53,344 nt of DNA from Rickettsiales bacterium (GTDB lineage Bacteria; Pseudomonadota; Alphaproteobacteria; Rickettsiales; SXRF01), in the NCBI GenBank assembly GCA_021299465.1, contig JAJTHB010000008.1:1-53344 (forward strand), written 5' to 3'. The notes under the pieces are model-generated. The model was not told the origin of the DNA. It saw only the letters and a list, made by a program, of their open reading frames with translations, and searched no databases. The position numbers were made by a program, and so were the translations under genes. Below are positions 42,959 to 52,194 of this stretch, piece by piece (positions within the stretch are counted from its first letter, which is position 1; each line of letters begins with the position of its first letter).

Positions 42959-43866
42959 TCGCGGTAGATCATCGTTCCTGCACCATATTTGGTGAAGACT
43001 TCAAGTAGCAACACATGGGGCAGGCGGCCATCCAAAATATGCGCCGCTTCGACATCATTTTCCAGCGCGTGAATACAGGTTTCGATTTTGGGAATCATGC
43101 CGCCGGAAATTACGCCGTCTTTTTCGAGTTTGCGAGCTTCTTTGATTGACAGTTCGCTGATGAGTTCCTTGTCTTTATTGAGCACCCCTGGCACATCGGT
43201 CAGGATCATAAGCTTTGCGGCAGCAAGGGCTGCTGCGAGCGCGCCAGCAGCGGTATCTGCGTTGATATTATAGGTTTCGCCGTTTGGTCCATAACCAATA
43301 GGGGCTATCACGGGAATAATGTTGGACTCGGCAAATTCCTGAAGCAGGCCGGGATTGATGCGCACTGGCTCACCGACAAAGCCGAGATCGAGAATCTTTT
43401 CGACGTTGGACTCCTCCGAGTCCTTGCTGTGGCGGCGCAGCTTGCGCGCTTCGATCAGGTTGCCGTCCTTGCCGGAAATGCCGACCGCCATGCCACCAGC
43501 GGCATTAATCTGCGAAACAATTTGTTTGTTGATGGAGCCGGAAAGCACCATTTCAACCACTTCCACTGCCGCTGCATCCGTTACCCGCAGGCCATCAATA
43601 AATGAGCTTTGGATTTTCAGGCGCTCCAGCATTTTGCCGATTTGCGGGCCGCCACCATGCACAATAATCGGGTTAATACCTACTTGTTTGAGCAGCACGA
43701 TATCTTCGGCGAATTGCTTGGAGGCATCACCACCTTCCATCGCATTGCCGCCATATTTGATGACAAAGGTCTCATCAGCAAATTGGCGCATGTAGGGCAG
43801 CGCTTCGGATAGGGTTGAAACCGTCCTAAGCCATGCTTCCTGAGTTTTAAGTTCGCGGGTTTTCAT
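42955..43866 (-). CDS. argB: Acetylglutamate kinase, arginine synthesis
   Basis: ArgB phosphorylates N-acetylglutamate in arginine synthesis. The 303-residue protein shows FVIKYGGNAM near residue 34, the glycine-rich IIVHGGGPQIG, VDGLRVTD, VGEPVRINPGLL, NINADTAAGALAAAL and ILTDVPGVL, all in family order. The length fits the arginine-sensitive form with an N-terminal helix extension (LKTQEAWLRTVSTLSEALPYM). It is the last gene of the rpmH-rnpA-yidD-yidC-engB-argB group. Confidence 0.97.
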   Translation of the reverse strand: MKTRELKTQEAWLRTVSTLSEALPYMRQFADETFVIKYGGNAMEGGDASKQFAEDIVLLKQVGINPIIVHGGGPQIGKMLERLKIQSSFIDGLRVTDAAAVEVVEMVLSGSINKQIVSQINAAGGMAVGISGKDGNLIEARKLRRHSKDSEESNVEKILDLGFVGEPVRINPGLLQEFAESNIIPVIAPIGYGPNGETYNINADTAAGALAAALAAAKLMILTDVPGVLNKDKELISELSIKEARKLEKDGVISGGMIPKIETCIHALENDVEAAHILDGRLPHVLLLEVFTKYGAGTMIYRD

Positions 43867-43881
43867 GAGGTTTAACTAGCC

Positions 43882-44478
43882 TTAAACAGCGAAAGGCGCA
43901 AGCTGCTCTTGCAGCGCGTCGATGCCGGTTTTGTCTTTCGCGCTGGTGGTAATGATATCTGGGTGGGCTGCTGCATGTGGTTTTAGCGATGCAAGCGTTG
44001 TTTGGCGTATCGCGTCCAACTCACCAGTTTTTAGCGCATCGCATTTGGTAAGGATGATCTGATAACTCACAGCGCTGTCATCAAGTTTTTCCATAAAACT
44101 CTCATCAACTTCCAGCACACCGCGACGTGCGTCGATCAGCATTAACACCCTTTTTAAGGTTGGCCGGCCGATCAGGTAGTGGGTGATTAATTTATCCCAC
44201 TCGCCTTTTTCGCGTTTCGAGATATTGGCAAAACCATAGCCCGGCATATCCACCAGCATCAGCTTGTCTGCAAGTAAAAAGAAATTGAGCTGCTTGGTGG
44301 CGCCTGGGTTTTGTGACGTTCGTGCAAGTGCTTTCTGGCCGACCAGCGCATTGATCAGGCTTGATTTACCGACGTTGGAGCGGCCAATAAGCGCGATTTC
44401 CGGATGAGTGAACTCAGGCAACGATTCTATGCTCGCAGCCCCTGCTACAAATTGGCAAGGGCGCGTGAACAAACTCAT
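43882..44478 (-). CDS. engB: Ribosome biogenesis GTPase EngB/YihA
   Basis: EngB is a small essential GTPase for 50S maturation. The 198-residue protein has G1 GRSNVGKSSLIN near residue 33, the G2 threonine in NPGATKQLNFF, G3 DMPGYGFA and G4 TKCD. It begins with the typical FVAGAASIESLP. The start overlaps the yidC stop by 4 bp and argB follows after 15 bp, which supports one operon. Confidence 0.96.
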   Translation of the reverse strand: MSLFTRPCQFVAGAASIESLPEFTHPEIALIGRSNVGKSSLINALVGQKALARTSQNPGATKQLNFFLLADKLMLVDMPGYGFANISKREKGEWDKLITHYLIGRPTLKRVLMLIDARRGVLEVDESFMEKLDDSAVSYQIILTKCDALKTGELDAIRQTTLASLKPHAAAHPDIITTSAKDKTGIDALQEQLAPFAV

Positions 44479-46241
44479 GCAGCGCTCTTCCGTGCTTTTT
44501 TAGCCTCGAAGCGTTTAGAGATAATATGCTGCTGGATAATGGACAGCACGTTGCTCCACACCCAGTACAGCACCAGACCGGCAGGGAACGAAGCGAATAG
44601 ATAAAGGAAGAAATAGGGCATGATCGCCATCATTTTCGCCTGCACCGGATCGGTCGGTTTGGGTTGCTGCTTCATCTGAATGACCATAGTTGCCGTAAAC
44701 AAAATCGGCAGCACGCCGATATGCATCCATGCTGGGTGATCCCATGGCAAAAGCCCAAAGAGCGTGAAGATGTTGGATGGGTCGGTTATTGATAAATCCT
44801 TAAGCCAACCAAAGAACGGCGCATGACGCATTTCAATGGTGACGTAAAGTACCTTATAGAGCGCGAAAAAGACTGGCATCTGGATCAGGATCGGCAGGCA
44901 GCCGGAAGCAGGGTTGACCTTCTCGCGTTTATAAAGCGCCATCATTTCCTTGTTCATGGCAATCGAATCATCGGCGTAGCGCTCACGCAGCTTGACCATT
45001 TCAGGCTGAAGCGCGCGCATTTGTGCCATCGAGTGGTAGGATTTGTTGGCGAGTGGATACATCAGGAGCTTCACCACAATGGTGAGCAGCATGATGGCGA
45101 CGCCGAAATTGCCGACCAGCGCATAGAAGAAGTTGAGCATCAGGAACAGTGGTTTGGTCAGGAAATAGAGTGTTCCGAAATCAACCGCGCGGTCAAAAAG
45201 TGGAATCGGGGGCATTTGCCTTGCGGCATCTCCTGCCGTGTAGCGATCCAGTACGTTGATTTCCTTGGCACCGGCAAACAGGCGAACCATTTGTTGGTGA
45301 GAAGCGCCGGGCGCAAGGCTTGCGGCTGTACCTAGATAATCAACCTGAAAGCGATCAAAGCCACCCTTTTCGTAAAAACTGAAATTAGTTTTATAATTAC
45401 TTTGGCCAGGAATCAGTGCTGCAAGCCAATATTTATCGGTAATGCCGACCCAGCCATTTGCGTTATCAAAAGTCTTGCTGGATTTGTCACGTAGTTCGTC
45501 ATAGCTGACTTCGGTTAAGGCATTATCCATCACCCCCATCGGCCCTTCGTGTAGCACGCCAAAGTGATTTTCAGGGCGAGGATAGATGCGGTTGATGAAC
45601 GCGTAGGGGACAACATTCGCCGCTACGCTGCTTTTGTTTTCTACCGTTTGGGTGATGCTGAACATGTAATCATCATCAAGTGCAACGAGCAGTTTAAAGA
45701 CAAGCCCAGCGCCATTATCCCAAGTCAAAGTGACGGGTTCGGTTGGAGTCAGTGTTTTACGATCTGCCTGCCATAATGCGTTATGGTCAGGCACTTTGGT
45801 TGTGTTGTCGCCTGTTACCCATCCAACCTGCGTGAAATAGGTTTTTTCATCACCGTTGGGCGCAAAAAGCGTCACTTCGGGGCTCGCTTTATCAAGTTCA
45901 GTGCGATATTTGGCGAGTGTCAGGTTGTCGAAGCGCGCACCTTTGAGCGCAATCGAGCCGTGAAGCTTTTCGGATTTGATCTCGAGTCGTGGTGATAGCG
46001 CCAGGCGCTGCTCGCGGCTTAGGTTGGGATTTTCATCAGCAGGGCTGACTTTCTCAACATATTGCTTTGCGTGTTCTTCGCGCTTGTTAATTTGCTCTAG
46101 CTGTTTATTCTTATGGAATTCAGCCAGCTTCTTTTGGCGCGGAGCATCAATAAATGCCTGCCAGCCGATGAGTAAAAGCGCTGCCAGAAAAACGGCAAGC
46201 ATAACGCGGGTATGATCAGTTTCTTGGTGTTTGAATTTCAT
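44475..46241 (-). CDS. yidC: Membrane protein insertase YidC
   Basis: YidC inserts membrane proteins with or without SecYEG. The 588-residue protein has an N-terminal membrane helix (VMLAVFLAALLLIGWQAF, residues 14-31), a large periplasmic beta domain to about residue 350, and five C-terminal segments. The conserved positively charged groove residue and the family segments MYPLANKSYHSMAQMRALQPEM, ASGCLPILIQMPVFFALY and LPILFTATM are present. The tail KRFEAKKARKSAA is basic, as expected for ribosome contact. Confidence 0.97.
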   Translation of the reverse strand: MKFKHQETDHTRVMLAVFLAALLLIGWQAFIDAPRQKKLAEFHKNKQLEQINKREEHAKQYVEKVSPADENPNLSREQRLALSPRLEIKSEKLHGSIALKGARFDNLTLAKYRTELDKASPEVTLFAPNGDEKTYFTQVGWVTGDNTTKVPDHNALWQADRKTLTPTEPVTLTWDNGAGLVFKLLVALDDDYMFSITQTVENKSSVAANVVPYAFINRIYPRPENHFGVLHEGPMGVMDNALTEVSYDELRDKSSKTFDNANGWVGITDKYWLAALIPGQSNYKTNFSFYEKGGFDRFQVDYLGTAASLAPGASHQQMVRLFAGAKEINVLDRYTAGDAARQMPPIPLFDRAVDFGTLYFLTKPLFLMLNFFYALVGNFGVAIMLLTIVVKLLMYPLANKSYHSMAQMRALQPEMVKLRERYADDSIAMNKEMMALYKREKVNPASGCLPILIQMPVFFALYKVLYVTIEMRHAPFFGWLKDLSITDPSNIFTLFGLLPWDHPAWMHIGVLPILFTATMVIQMKQQPKPTDPVQAKMMAIMPYFFLYLFASFPAGLVLYWVWSNVLSIIQQHIISKRFEAKKARKSAA

Positions 46242-46244
46242 AAC

Positions 46245-46484
46245 TTAATGATGATGCGAGTGAGTTTGACAAACAGGATCGTGCCCTGACTGCCCCCAAG
46301 GTTGGCAACGCAGCAGGCGCTTAGCTGCAAGCCAGCTTCCTTTGATGGCACCGTAGCGCTGGATCGCTTCTATGGCATAGGTAGAACAATTCGGCGTAAA
46401 ACGACAGTTCGTTCCCAGCCACGGCGATAGCAGAAGCTGGTAGAGGCGAATCACGACAATCAGGGAGGAGCGGATCGGGTTCAT
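46245..46484 (-). CDS. yidD: Membrane protein insertion efficiency factor YidD
   Basis: YidD is a small membrane-associated factor that helps YidC. The 79-residue protein shows [32 protein letters not shown] and [15 protein letters not shown], the cysteine-containing family signature. It lies between rnpA and yidC as in most bacteria, with its start overlapping the rnpA stop by 4 bp and 3 nt before yidC. Confidence 0.96.
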   Translation of the reverse strand: MNPIRSSLIVVIRLYQLLLSPWLGTNCRFTPNCSTYAIEAIQRYGAIKGSWLAAKRLLRCQPWGQSGHDPVCQTHSHHH

Positions 46485-46855
46485 GTTGGCTTTTTAATTC
46501 TGTGGTGCTCTTTACTAGCGTGAATTCGAGAAAATGCAATTTCGATATGACGTTCAAGTTCAGAAAAAACACAAGTCTCTGCCTGCTGCCTTGAGATCAT
46601 GACATAATCGTGATGTTCTTTGAGAAAAGGCAGGGCCTTATGACGAAACGCCTCGCGCAGTCTGCGCTTGATATGGTTGCGAACAACAGCGTTGCCCATT
46701 TTCTTGGTGACCGTATAGCCAATGCGCGGAACCTTCTGGATGGGATGGTCGTTGCTTCTTGCCTTGGCAATTAGCACAAAAAAAGGTGTGGCATAGCGCA
46801 GCGCAGTCTCGTTGAGTGCGAGGAAATCGCGGCGATTGACGATGGTTGAAATCAA
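46481..46855 (-). CDS. rnpA: Ribonuclease P protein component
   Basis: RnpA is the protein subunit of RNase P, which trims tRNA 5' leaders. The 124-residue protein has VNRRDFLAL near the N-terminus, [29 protein letters not shown] with the RNR basic motif, and [10 protein letters not shown]. The start is probably the TTG directly after the rpmH stop; the neighbouring ATT would shorten it by one residue. Overlap and tight spacing link it to rpmH and yidD. Confidence 0.94.
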   Translation of the reverse strand: MISTIVNRRDFLALNETALRYATPFFVLIAKARSNDHPIQKVPRIGYTVTKKMGNAVVRNHIKRRLREAFRHKALPFLKEHHDYVMISRQQAETCVFSELERHIEIAFSRIHASKEHHRIKKPT

Positions 46856-46990
46856 TTAAGCCGACAGACGCTTGCGGCCCTTAGCGCGACGAGCGTTAAG
46901 CACATTGCGGCCACCAACGGTTGCCATGCGCGAGCGAAAGCCGTGACGGCGTTTGCGCACAAGTTTGCTTGGTTGATACGTGCGTTTCAT
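46856..46990 (-). CDS. rpmH: 50S ribosomal protein L34
   Basis: The 44-residue protein reads [18 protein letters not shown] and continues to KGRKRLSA, the complete L34 sequence. It begins at the ATG complementary to 46988-46990 and ends at the stop at 46856-46858, immediately before rnpA. It is the first gene of the rpmH-to-argB group; its promoter must lie in 46991-47171 with that of the divergent histidine kinase. Small size makes it easy to miss. Confidence 0.97.
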   Translation of the reverse strand: MKRTYQPSKLVRKRRHGFRSRMATVGGRNVLNARRAKGRKRLSA

Positions 46991-47171
46991 GGCAAAAATC
47001 CTATATTAGTGCATAGTTTAGCTTAAGGGACTGGCTTTATAGCCATATACGCTAACCAAGTCAATCCCTGATGTAATGATGAAGAAAGTATGAATTATTC
47101 TATGCATTTCAGGAATTTATCATGATTCTTGATGCAACGATTTCTTAATCAGCTCTCGCTAAAATACAGAT

Positions 47172-48632
47172 ATGTTTAATTTCCTGCGGCTTTTCTCCAT
47201 CATCAGCCTGATTGCGATTGCGGTCATTGCCGTATTTGCAGGCATGAGCGTGCGCAGTATTGCGGTTGATAACCTTAGGCAACAGATCGAACAAAATTCC
47301 AGTAACATCGCGCAGGGCTACATTTACGGGGTGTGGGTTAAGTACCATAATGTGATTGTGCCGCTTGCCTCTGATCCTGATGCTTTGCGTGCCAGCCCTG
47401 AGGTTAAGGAGTTTGCAAAAGATACGCTGCGCTATTTCCAGCAGATGCCTTTGGTGCGTGTGAACATCTACAATGCTGATGGCAGGCTGCTGATGACTAG
47501 TAATGCTGATGGCAGGAACAAACCTGTCGCCAGCAGTGCTTCACCGGATGGAGCCTTTGTAGCCAAGCAATTTGCAGCCGCCACTATTGGGAGCTATTGG
47601 CTGGAGACCATCGCGCTCGATACAAACCCTGAAGCAACATTGCTACAAACGGTAATACCTATTCGCATGCAGGGCGCGGCGGGTATTGAAGGGGCGCTGG
47701 AGGTTATTCACGACATCAGTAAACCATGGGGGCATATCAAGTCGTTTCAGCTCTATGGCACTGGAGCTATCATTGGTGTGTTTCTTGTCTTTCTGGGTAT
47801 ATTGTTTTTCTCCTCGCGCAAGGCTGAGGCGATTATCGCCAGGCAGTATGAAACCAATGTCGAGCTTGCCGCGACCGCCGAAGCGGCGCAGGCGGAGAAT
47901 CGCCAGAAATCGCAGTTTCTTGCCAATATCAGCCATGAGCTGCGCACGCCGCTTAATGCCATTATCGGCTTTTCGGATATCATTAAAAACGAAGTGATTT
48001 CCGCGCTCGAAAATAAAAAATACCATGATTACATCAATGATATCCATTCTTCCGGCGTTCACCTTCTCAGCCTGATCAACGATATTCTGGACTACTCCAA
48101 GGCCGAGGCTGGCAAGCTTGAGCTGGAAGCCGCTGAGGTGAATGTCACCAAGCTGGTGCAAAACAGCATGAGGCTGGTGGCGCCGCGCGCGGAGACCGGT
48201 AAGGTAACGCTTACGGACGCCTTGCCTAAAGAGCAAATCATTATGGTGACCGATAGCAAGAAGTTTAAGCAGATTCTGCTTAATCTGCTTTCGAATGCGG
48301 TCAAGTTTACACAAGCTGGTGGCGAAGTGAAAATTACTGCATGGCGCGATCTGGCCAGCGATATGTATTTCTTCGAAGTGAAAGATAGCGGGATTGGTAT
48401 TGCGCCTAAGGATATTTCCAAGGCCATGGCGCCGTTTGGTCAGGTTGATAGCGCGTTGAACCGTAAATATGAGGGCACCGGCCTTGGATTGCCGCTGACT
48501 AAGAAGTTTGTGGAAATTATGGGTGGAAACTTCACCATTGAAAGTACGGTCGGTAAAGGTACTACGGTTACCTTCAGCCTGCCGCGTGAGCTGAAAGAGC
48601 GTGACGGTGTTATCGTCAAGCAGGTGACGTAA
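47172..48632 (+). CDS. Sensor histidine kinase (PleC/DivJ-like core)
   Basis: The 486-residue protein has an N-terminal membrane helix (LFSIISLIAIAVIAVFAGM), a periplasmic sensor of about 160 residues, a second helix (AIIGVFLVFLGILFF) near residues 197-211 and a coiled-coil linker. HisKA has the phospho-histidine in SHELRTPLNAIIGFS near residue 256. The HATPase domain has LLNLLSNAVKFTQ (N box), VKDSGIGIAP and GTGLGLPLTKKF. No response regulator or receiver domain is nearby, so the partner is encoded elsewhere. The kinase core resembles PleC/DivJ-type cell-cycle kinases by sequence. Confidence 0.93.
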   Translation: MFNFLRLFSIISLIAIAVIAVFAGMSVRSIAVDNLRQQIEQNSSNIAQGYIYGVWVKYHNVIVPLASDPDALRASPEVKEFAKDTLRYFQQMPLVRVNIYNADGRLLMTSNADGRNKPVASSASPDGAFVAKQFAAATIGSYWLETIALDTNPEATLLQTVIPIRMQGAAGIEGALEVIHDISKPWGHIKSFQLYGTGAIIGVFLVFLGILFFSSRKAEAIIARQYETNVELAATAEAAQAENRQKSQFLANISHELRTPLNAIIGFSDIIKNEVISALENKKYHDYINDIHSSGVHLLSLINDILDYSKAEAGKLELEAAEVNVTKLVQNSMRLVAPRAETGKVTLTDALPKEQIIMVTDSKKFKQILLNLLSNAVKFTQAGGEVKITAWRDLASDMYFFEVKDSGIGIAPKDISKAMAPFGQVDSALNRKYEGTGLGLPLTKKFVEIMGGNFTIESTVGKGTTVTFSLPRELKERDGVIVKQVT

Positions 48633-48637
48633 GTTCA

Positions 48638-48665
48638 GATGGTGGATGACAGATGGCGGATGACG
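48638..48665 (+). repeat. Four tandem 7-bp repeats before panB
   Basis: Four heptamers of the form GATGGTG or GATGACA run from just after the kinase stop to 4 nt before the panB ATG. Unlike the polA elements no opposite arm is visible. The repeat occupies the place where the panB ribosome-binding site should be. Confidence 0.75.
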
Positions 48666-48669
48666 CCGT

Positions 48670-49455
48670 ATGACTGTCTTCATGAGAATTTCTGTATCAG
48701 ATATCAGGCAACGTAAACGCCAGACGCCGATCGTCGTTCTCACCGCCTATACGGCGCCGGTTGCACGCATTCTTGATCCGCATGTCGATATTCTGTTGGT
48801 GGGCGATTCGCTTGGGATGGTGGTGTATGGCATGGCCGGCACTGAGCTGGTTACGATGGAGATGATGATCCGCCATGGTAAAGCAGTGGTGGCTGCTTCG
48901 CAGCAGGCGCTGGTGGTGATTGATATGCCAGCGGGAAGCTATGAAACCTCGCCGCAGCAGGCCGTTTCGTCAGCGAAACGATTAATCGAAGAAACCGGCG
49001 CAGGAGCCGTGAAGTTAGAGGGCGGGCGCGATCGAGCCGAGCAGATTCGTGCGATTGTGCAGGCGGGCATTCCTGTGATGGGGCATGTGGGCTTGCTGCC
49101 GCAACGCGCCAGTGAATTTGGCGGTTTTAAAACACAAGGTAAAACACCTGAGCAGGCCGAGTCTATTATGCAGGACGCGCTGGCTGTTCAGGAAGCAGGC
49201 GCATTTTCTGTGGTGATTGAGGCGACCATCGAGCCGGTGGCGCGTGCGGTGAGCGAGCGGCTTACCATTCCCACCATTGGCATTGGTGCTTCACCGGCCT
49301 GCGATGGGCAGGTGCTGGTGATTGATGATATGCTTGGCCTTACCGCCCGCGCACCGAAATTTGTCAAGCGCTATGCGGATTTGGCAGCGGTGATTGAGGG
49401 TGCGGTCAAGCAATATGCCGAAGAGGTTAGGAAAAGACATTTCCCAGCTGCTTAA
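48670..49455 (+). CDS. panB: Ketopantoate hydroxymethyltransferase
   Basis: PanB transfers a hydroxymethyl group to ketoisovalerate in pantothenate (coenzyme A) synthesis. The 261-residue protein shows VVLTAYTAPVAR, LVGDSLGMVVYG, VVIDMPAGSYE, VKLEGG, VMGHVGLLPQ and the C-terminal IGIGASPACDGQVLVIDDMLG. It begins at the ATG at 48670 or at 48682; neither has a clear ribosome-binding site because a 7-bp repeat array lies directly upstream. It converges on the HTH-array gene. Confidence 0.95.
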   Translation: MTVFMRISVSDIRQRKRQTPIVVLTAYTAPVARILDPHVDILLVGDSLGMVVYGMAGTELVTMEMMIRHGKAVVAASQQALVVIDMPAGSYETSPQQAVSSAKRLIEETGAGAVKLEGGRDRAEQIRAIVQAGIPVMGHVGLLPQRASEFGGFKTQGKTPEQAESIMQDALAVQEAGAFSVVIEATIEPVARAVSERLTIPTIGIGASPACDGQVLVIDDMLGLTARAPKFVKRYADLAAVIEGAVKQYAEEVRKRHFPAA

Positions 49456-49456
49456 C

Positions 49457-50641
49457 TCATTGCCGCTGCGCAGACAGTCCAGCTAGCGTTTCATTCATGT
49501 TGCGGTCAAATAGATCAGCTTGCTGTCCGGTTTCAGGAATTGATAAATAACGCGCGGCTATATTTTTATATGTATCCCAATAGCTTTTTATGTCTGGTGG
49601 AGCTTTTGGGGACATAGATATATGGTGAAAGTATGTTGCCGCTGTTTCTTCTTTAGTTAGGGCTTTCGCGCCGCGGCCTCGTTGTACGGTGCCTTCTTGC
49701 ACGCCAAAATCTGCATCGGTCATTTCAAGCGTTGATTTAATCGCATCGATAAAATCATAAAGCTTGGCTGAATCTTTGAATTTTTCCATTACATGTTCTA
49801 TGTTCAAATAAAAACCGTGCCTTTCGAGCAGCTTCCTTTGGGCGTTAATGTCTAACGTTGTTTCCTCACGCTCCTGTGCTTCTTTAAGCAGGTTGATCAG
49901 CGCCTTGCGGGTTGCTTTTCCTGATGCCCACCTCGAGGCGGTTTCGGGATCAATCTTTTTGTTTCTTGCATAGGCTGTTGTCGAATCGGCGCACAGGGTA
50001 ATTAGTCCTCTGGCAGCATCAGCTGCAGAAATAGCGGGTGGCTCACTGACTAGTTTTTTCTCAAGGTGTTTAAGATCAACAAAACAGCCCGCGCACTCGC
50101 AAAGCAATTCCTGTTGCTGTCGTGAAAGGTCGAAAACTTTCGTAGCCAGAATACGAATTTTTGATAGAGGAGGAAGATCATCTGATCCGGTGCGCATCCA
50201 CTGCTTGATGGTGCTTAGTGGTGTTCGTTTTTCTTCACTTAAAGGGGCAAACAGCTCGGCAAGTGGTTTATCACTGAACTGCGAAAGATCTGACAGCGCT
50301 TTTGAAAACAGGATTTTCTTCTGCTTCAAATCATCTAAAACATGCTGGGCATCAAAGTGGTAGTCGCTGTAATCTTCAAAGAATTTGCGTCTTTCGGAAG
50401 TAGAAATCCCAAGTTTATCACACAGTTTGAGTGTTACATCGTAGGTGCCACATCGCTCAGTTTCGAGTATATTTAATAAGGTTTGATAATTTATTCCGAG
50501 AAACTCTGCCTGAGCATGAATAGTCTTTAATCCACGTGACTGTGCAAAGTGTTCAATGCGCTTGCTCAACATACGAGCGTCATCAATGCGAAGAGCGCGT
50601 AGGCCTTCAATAGAAGGTGCAGGGTGCTTTTCTTTTTTCAT
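49457..50641 (-). CDS. Multi-HTH array protein A (paralogue pair)
   Basis: No known family recognised. The 394-residue protein seems to consist of repeated helix-turn-helix-like modules of about 65-100 residues: residues 42-105 (AQAEFLGINYQTLLNILETE), 125-195 and 221-288, each HTH-like part followed by a helical spacer with DxxHVxxxL. A C-terminal module, residues 298-366, has MTDADF, an RG pair and YWDTYKN. This module and the layout are shared with the next gene, so they are paralogues. It is soluble, without signal peptide. A nucleic-acid-binding or regulatory role is inferred. The gene order is B then A in transcription. Confidence 0.8.
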   Translation of the reverse strand: MKKEKHPAPSIEGLRALRIDDARMLSKRIEHFAQSRGLKTIHAQAEFLGINYQTLLNILETERCGTYDVTLKLCDKLGISTSERRKFFEDYSDYHFDAQHVLDDLKQKKILFSKALSDLSQFSDKPLAELFAPLSEEKRTPLSTIKQWMRTGSDDLPPLSKIRILATKVFDLSRQQQELLCECAGCFVDLKHLEKKLVSEPPAISAADAARGLITLCADSTTAYARNKKIDPETASRWASGKATRKALINLLKEAQEREETTLDINAQRKLLERHGFYLNIEHVMEKFKDSAKLYDFIDAIKSTLEMTDADFGVQEGTVQRGRGAKALTKEETAATYFHHISMSPKAPPDIKSYWDTYKNIAARYLSIPETGQQADLFDRNMNETLAGLSAQRQ

Positions 50642-50671
50642 GCCTTATTTCCAATAGTTTTCTTCTTACCG

Positions 50672-52084
50672 TTAAACACCTTTTGCGCCGCTTTTTCTCC
50701 TGATAGCTTCTTTGGATGGTGCGGCCTTGTCCTTGGATTTGCTATCTCGAAGTTTCTCAAGCTCTGCGTCCATTTTTCTCAAAGTTTCTTTGCCTCTGTA
50801 TTCTTTTTCAGCCAGTCCAAGCTCTTTGATGTATAAGTTTTTGTAATCATCCCAGTAGTTAGAAAATTCTGGGTCGCGCTTTTCTAAATCAGCAAATATT
50901 GCACTCATGGATTTAGGACTCATATGTTCGCCTTGGTTGCAATGGCCACGAATCGCGGTGCCAGTAATCGCAAAATCATCATCGGTCAGGTCATAGATGT
51001 CTTTGATGCCCTGCATTAAAGTGGCAAGTGTGCCGGTTTGCTGTGCACGTGTCATGGCATCCTTGATGTCAAGAAAGTGGCCGGCTTTCTCTATAATTTG
51101 TTGCTGGTCATCTCTTTCGATGCCATGTAGGAGGCTGATGATTCTTTCTCTGGGAATAGAAACATCAATCCAGCTGTAAACAAGTGACGGCTTAACATTG
51201 ATTTTTCTGGCATAGCCTTCCACATCGCCGCCTTCAATATCCACTAATGCGCGCACCACATCTTTTCTGGTTAGTGTTTTGTATCGCATGGTTTCGCATA
51301 GGTGCGGCTTATCCTCGTAGTAGCCCGCTGCGGCGAGGAAAACTCTGGTTTGCTCGCGGGAAAGGCCAAATAGTTTTTCAGAAGCTAGCATTTTCATGCT
51401 TTTCATGGGAGGAATGAGCGCGCTACTATTGGTCCATCCACGGAAAGTTGTGGGATTCACGCCGATCATCTCTGCAACCTGCTGTTTTTCAAGCTCTGCG
51501 ATACTACACAGGCAGTGAATAGCTGCGGCCAGAGTGATGGTGCCTTCCTTTAGCAGCTCCATGACATGCTCATTATCAACAGCCCAGCCAGTCTTTTGGT
51601 AAAACTTCTTGCGCGGCTCACCCTTAAGTCCCAGCGCATCGGCAACTGGCTTCACATATTTATATTTTGCGATGGTGCCGTGTTGCTTGAAATAAGCTGC
51701 GGCCTGGTGGTCAATCCCGAGTGCCTTGCCGAGTACATAATCACTTTCTGGTTCATGAACCGCAATAAAGTCAGCTAATAATTTTTTGGGTTCTTTATAG
51801 CTACTGGCGGCATTGATCAGAGAGGAATAAGCCAGGCTTCGTTCACCATAGCTATCCGTTGTAAGGCCTAGCGCAATAGCGATTTCTGTTGCAATTTTAG
51901 CGGTTGGCGGAAGATTGCCACGCCATAGTTTCACCATGTTGTCTGGCGATATATCGATCTTATTATGCGTCTGAGCAAAGGCTCTGACCGCATTTTCTTT
52001 TTTTATATTCAGGCTGGCAAGATGATGCCTTAGCTGCAGGTGAAAAGGCTGTGAGTACAAAGATGTGGTATTGTTTTGGGTCAT
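50672..52084 (-). CDS. Multi-HTH array protein B (paralogue pair)
   Basis: The 470-residue protein has four XRE-like HTH modules at about residues 31-90 (ISPDNMVKLWRGNLPPTAKI), 116-180 (YVLGKALGIDHQAAAYFKQH), 201-265 (QVAEMIGVNPTTFRGWTNSS) and 285-345 (YARKINVKPSLVYSWIDVSI). After them DNEHVMELLKEG-type helices recur. The C-terminal module, residues 358-422, has LTDDDFAI, RGH and YWDDYKNLYIKELGL, then a Lys/Glu tail. Protein A has the same module. The B start is 110 bp from the greA stop side; A begins 30 bp after B ends, in one operon. Function unknown. Confidence 0.82.
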   Translation of the reverse strand: MTQNNTTSLYSQPFHLQLRHHLASLNIKKENAVRAFAQTHNKIDISPDNMVKLWRGNLPPTAKIATEIAIALGLTTDSYGERSLAYSSLINAASSYKEPKKLLADFIAVHEPESDYVLGKALGIDHQAAAYFKQHGTIAKYKYVKPVADALGLKGEPRKKFYQKTGWAVDNEHVMELLKEGTITLAAAIHCLCSIAELEKQQVAEMIGVNPTTFRGWTNSSALIPPMKSMKMLASEKLFGLSREQTRVFLAAAGYYEDKPHLCETMRYKTLTRKDVVRALVDIEGGDVEGYARKINVKPSLVYSWIDVSIPRERIISLLHGIERDDQQQIIEKAGHFLDIKDAMTRAQQTGTLATLMQGIKDIYDLTDDDFAITGTAIRGHCNQGEHMSPKSMSAIFADLEKRDPEFSNYWDDYKNLYIKELGLAEKEYRGKETLRKMDAELEKLRDSKSKDKAAPSKEAIRRKSGAKGV

Positions 52085-52194
52085 CGAAAAGAAATAAGCA
52101 GTGGAAAAACTGCATTATTCTATCATGATCCGCAAAAAATAATGTGACAGTTGTGAGAAGATAAAATCAGCCAATGTTATTCATAAACAATGGC

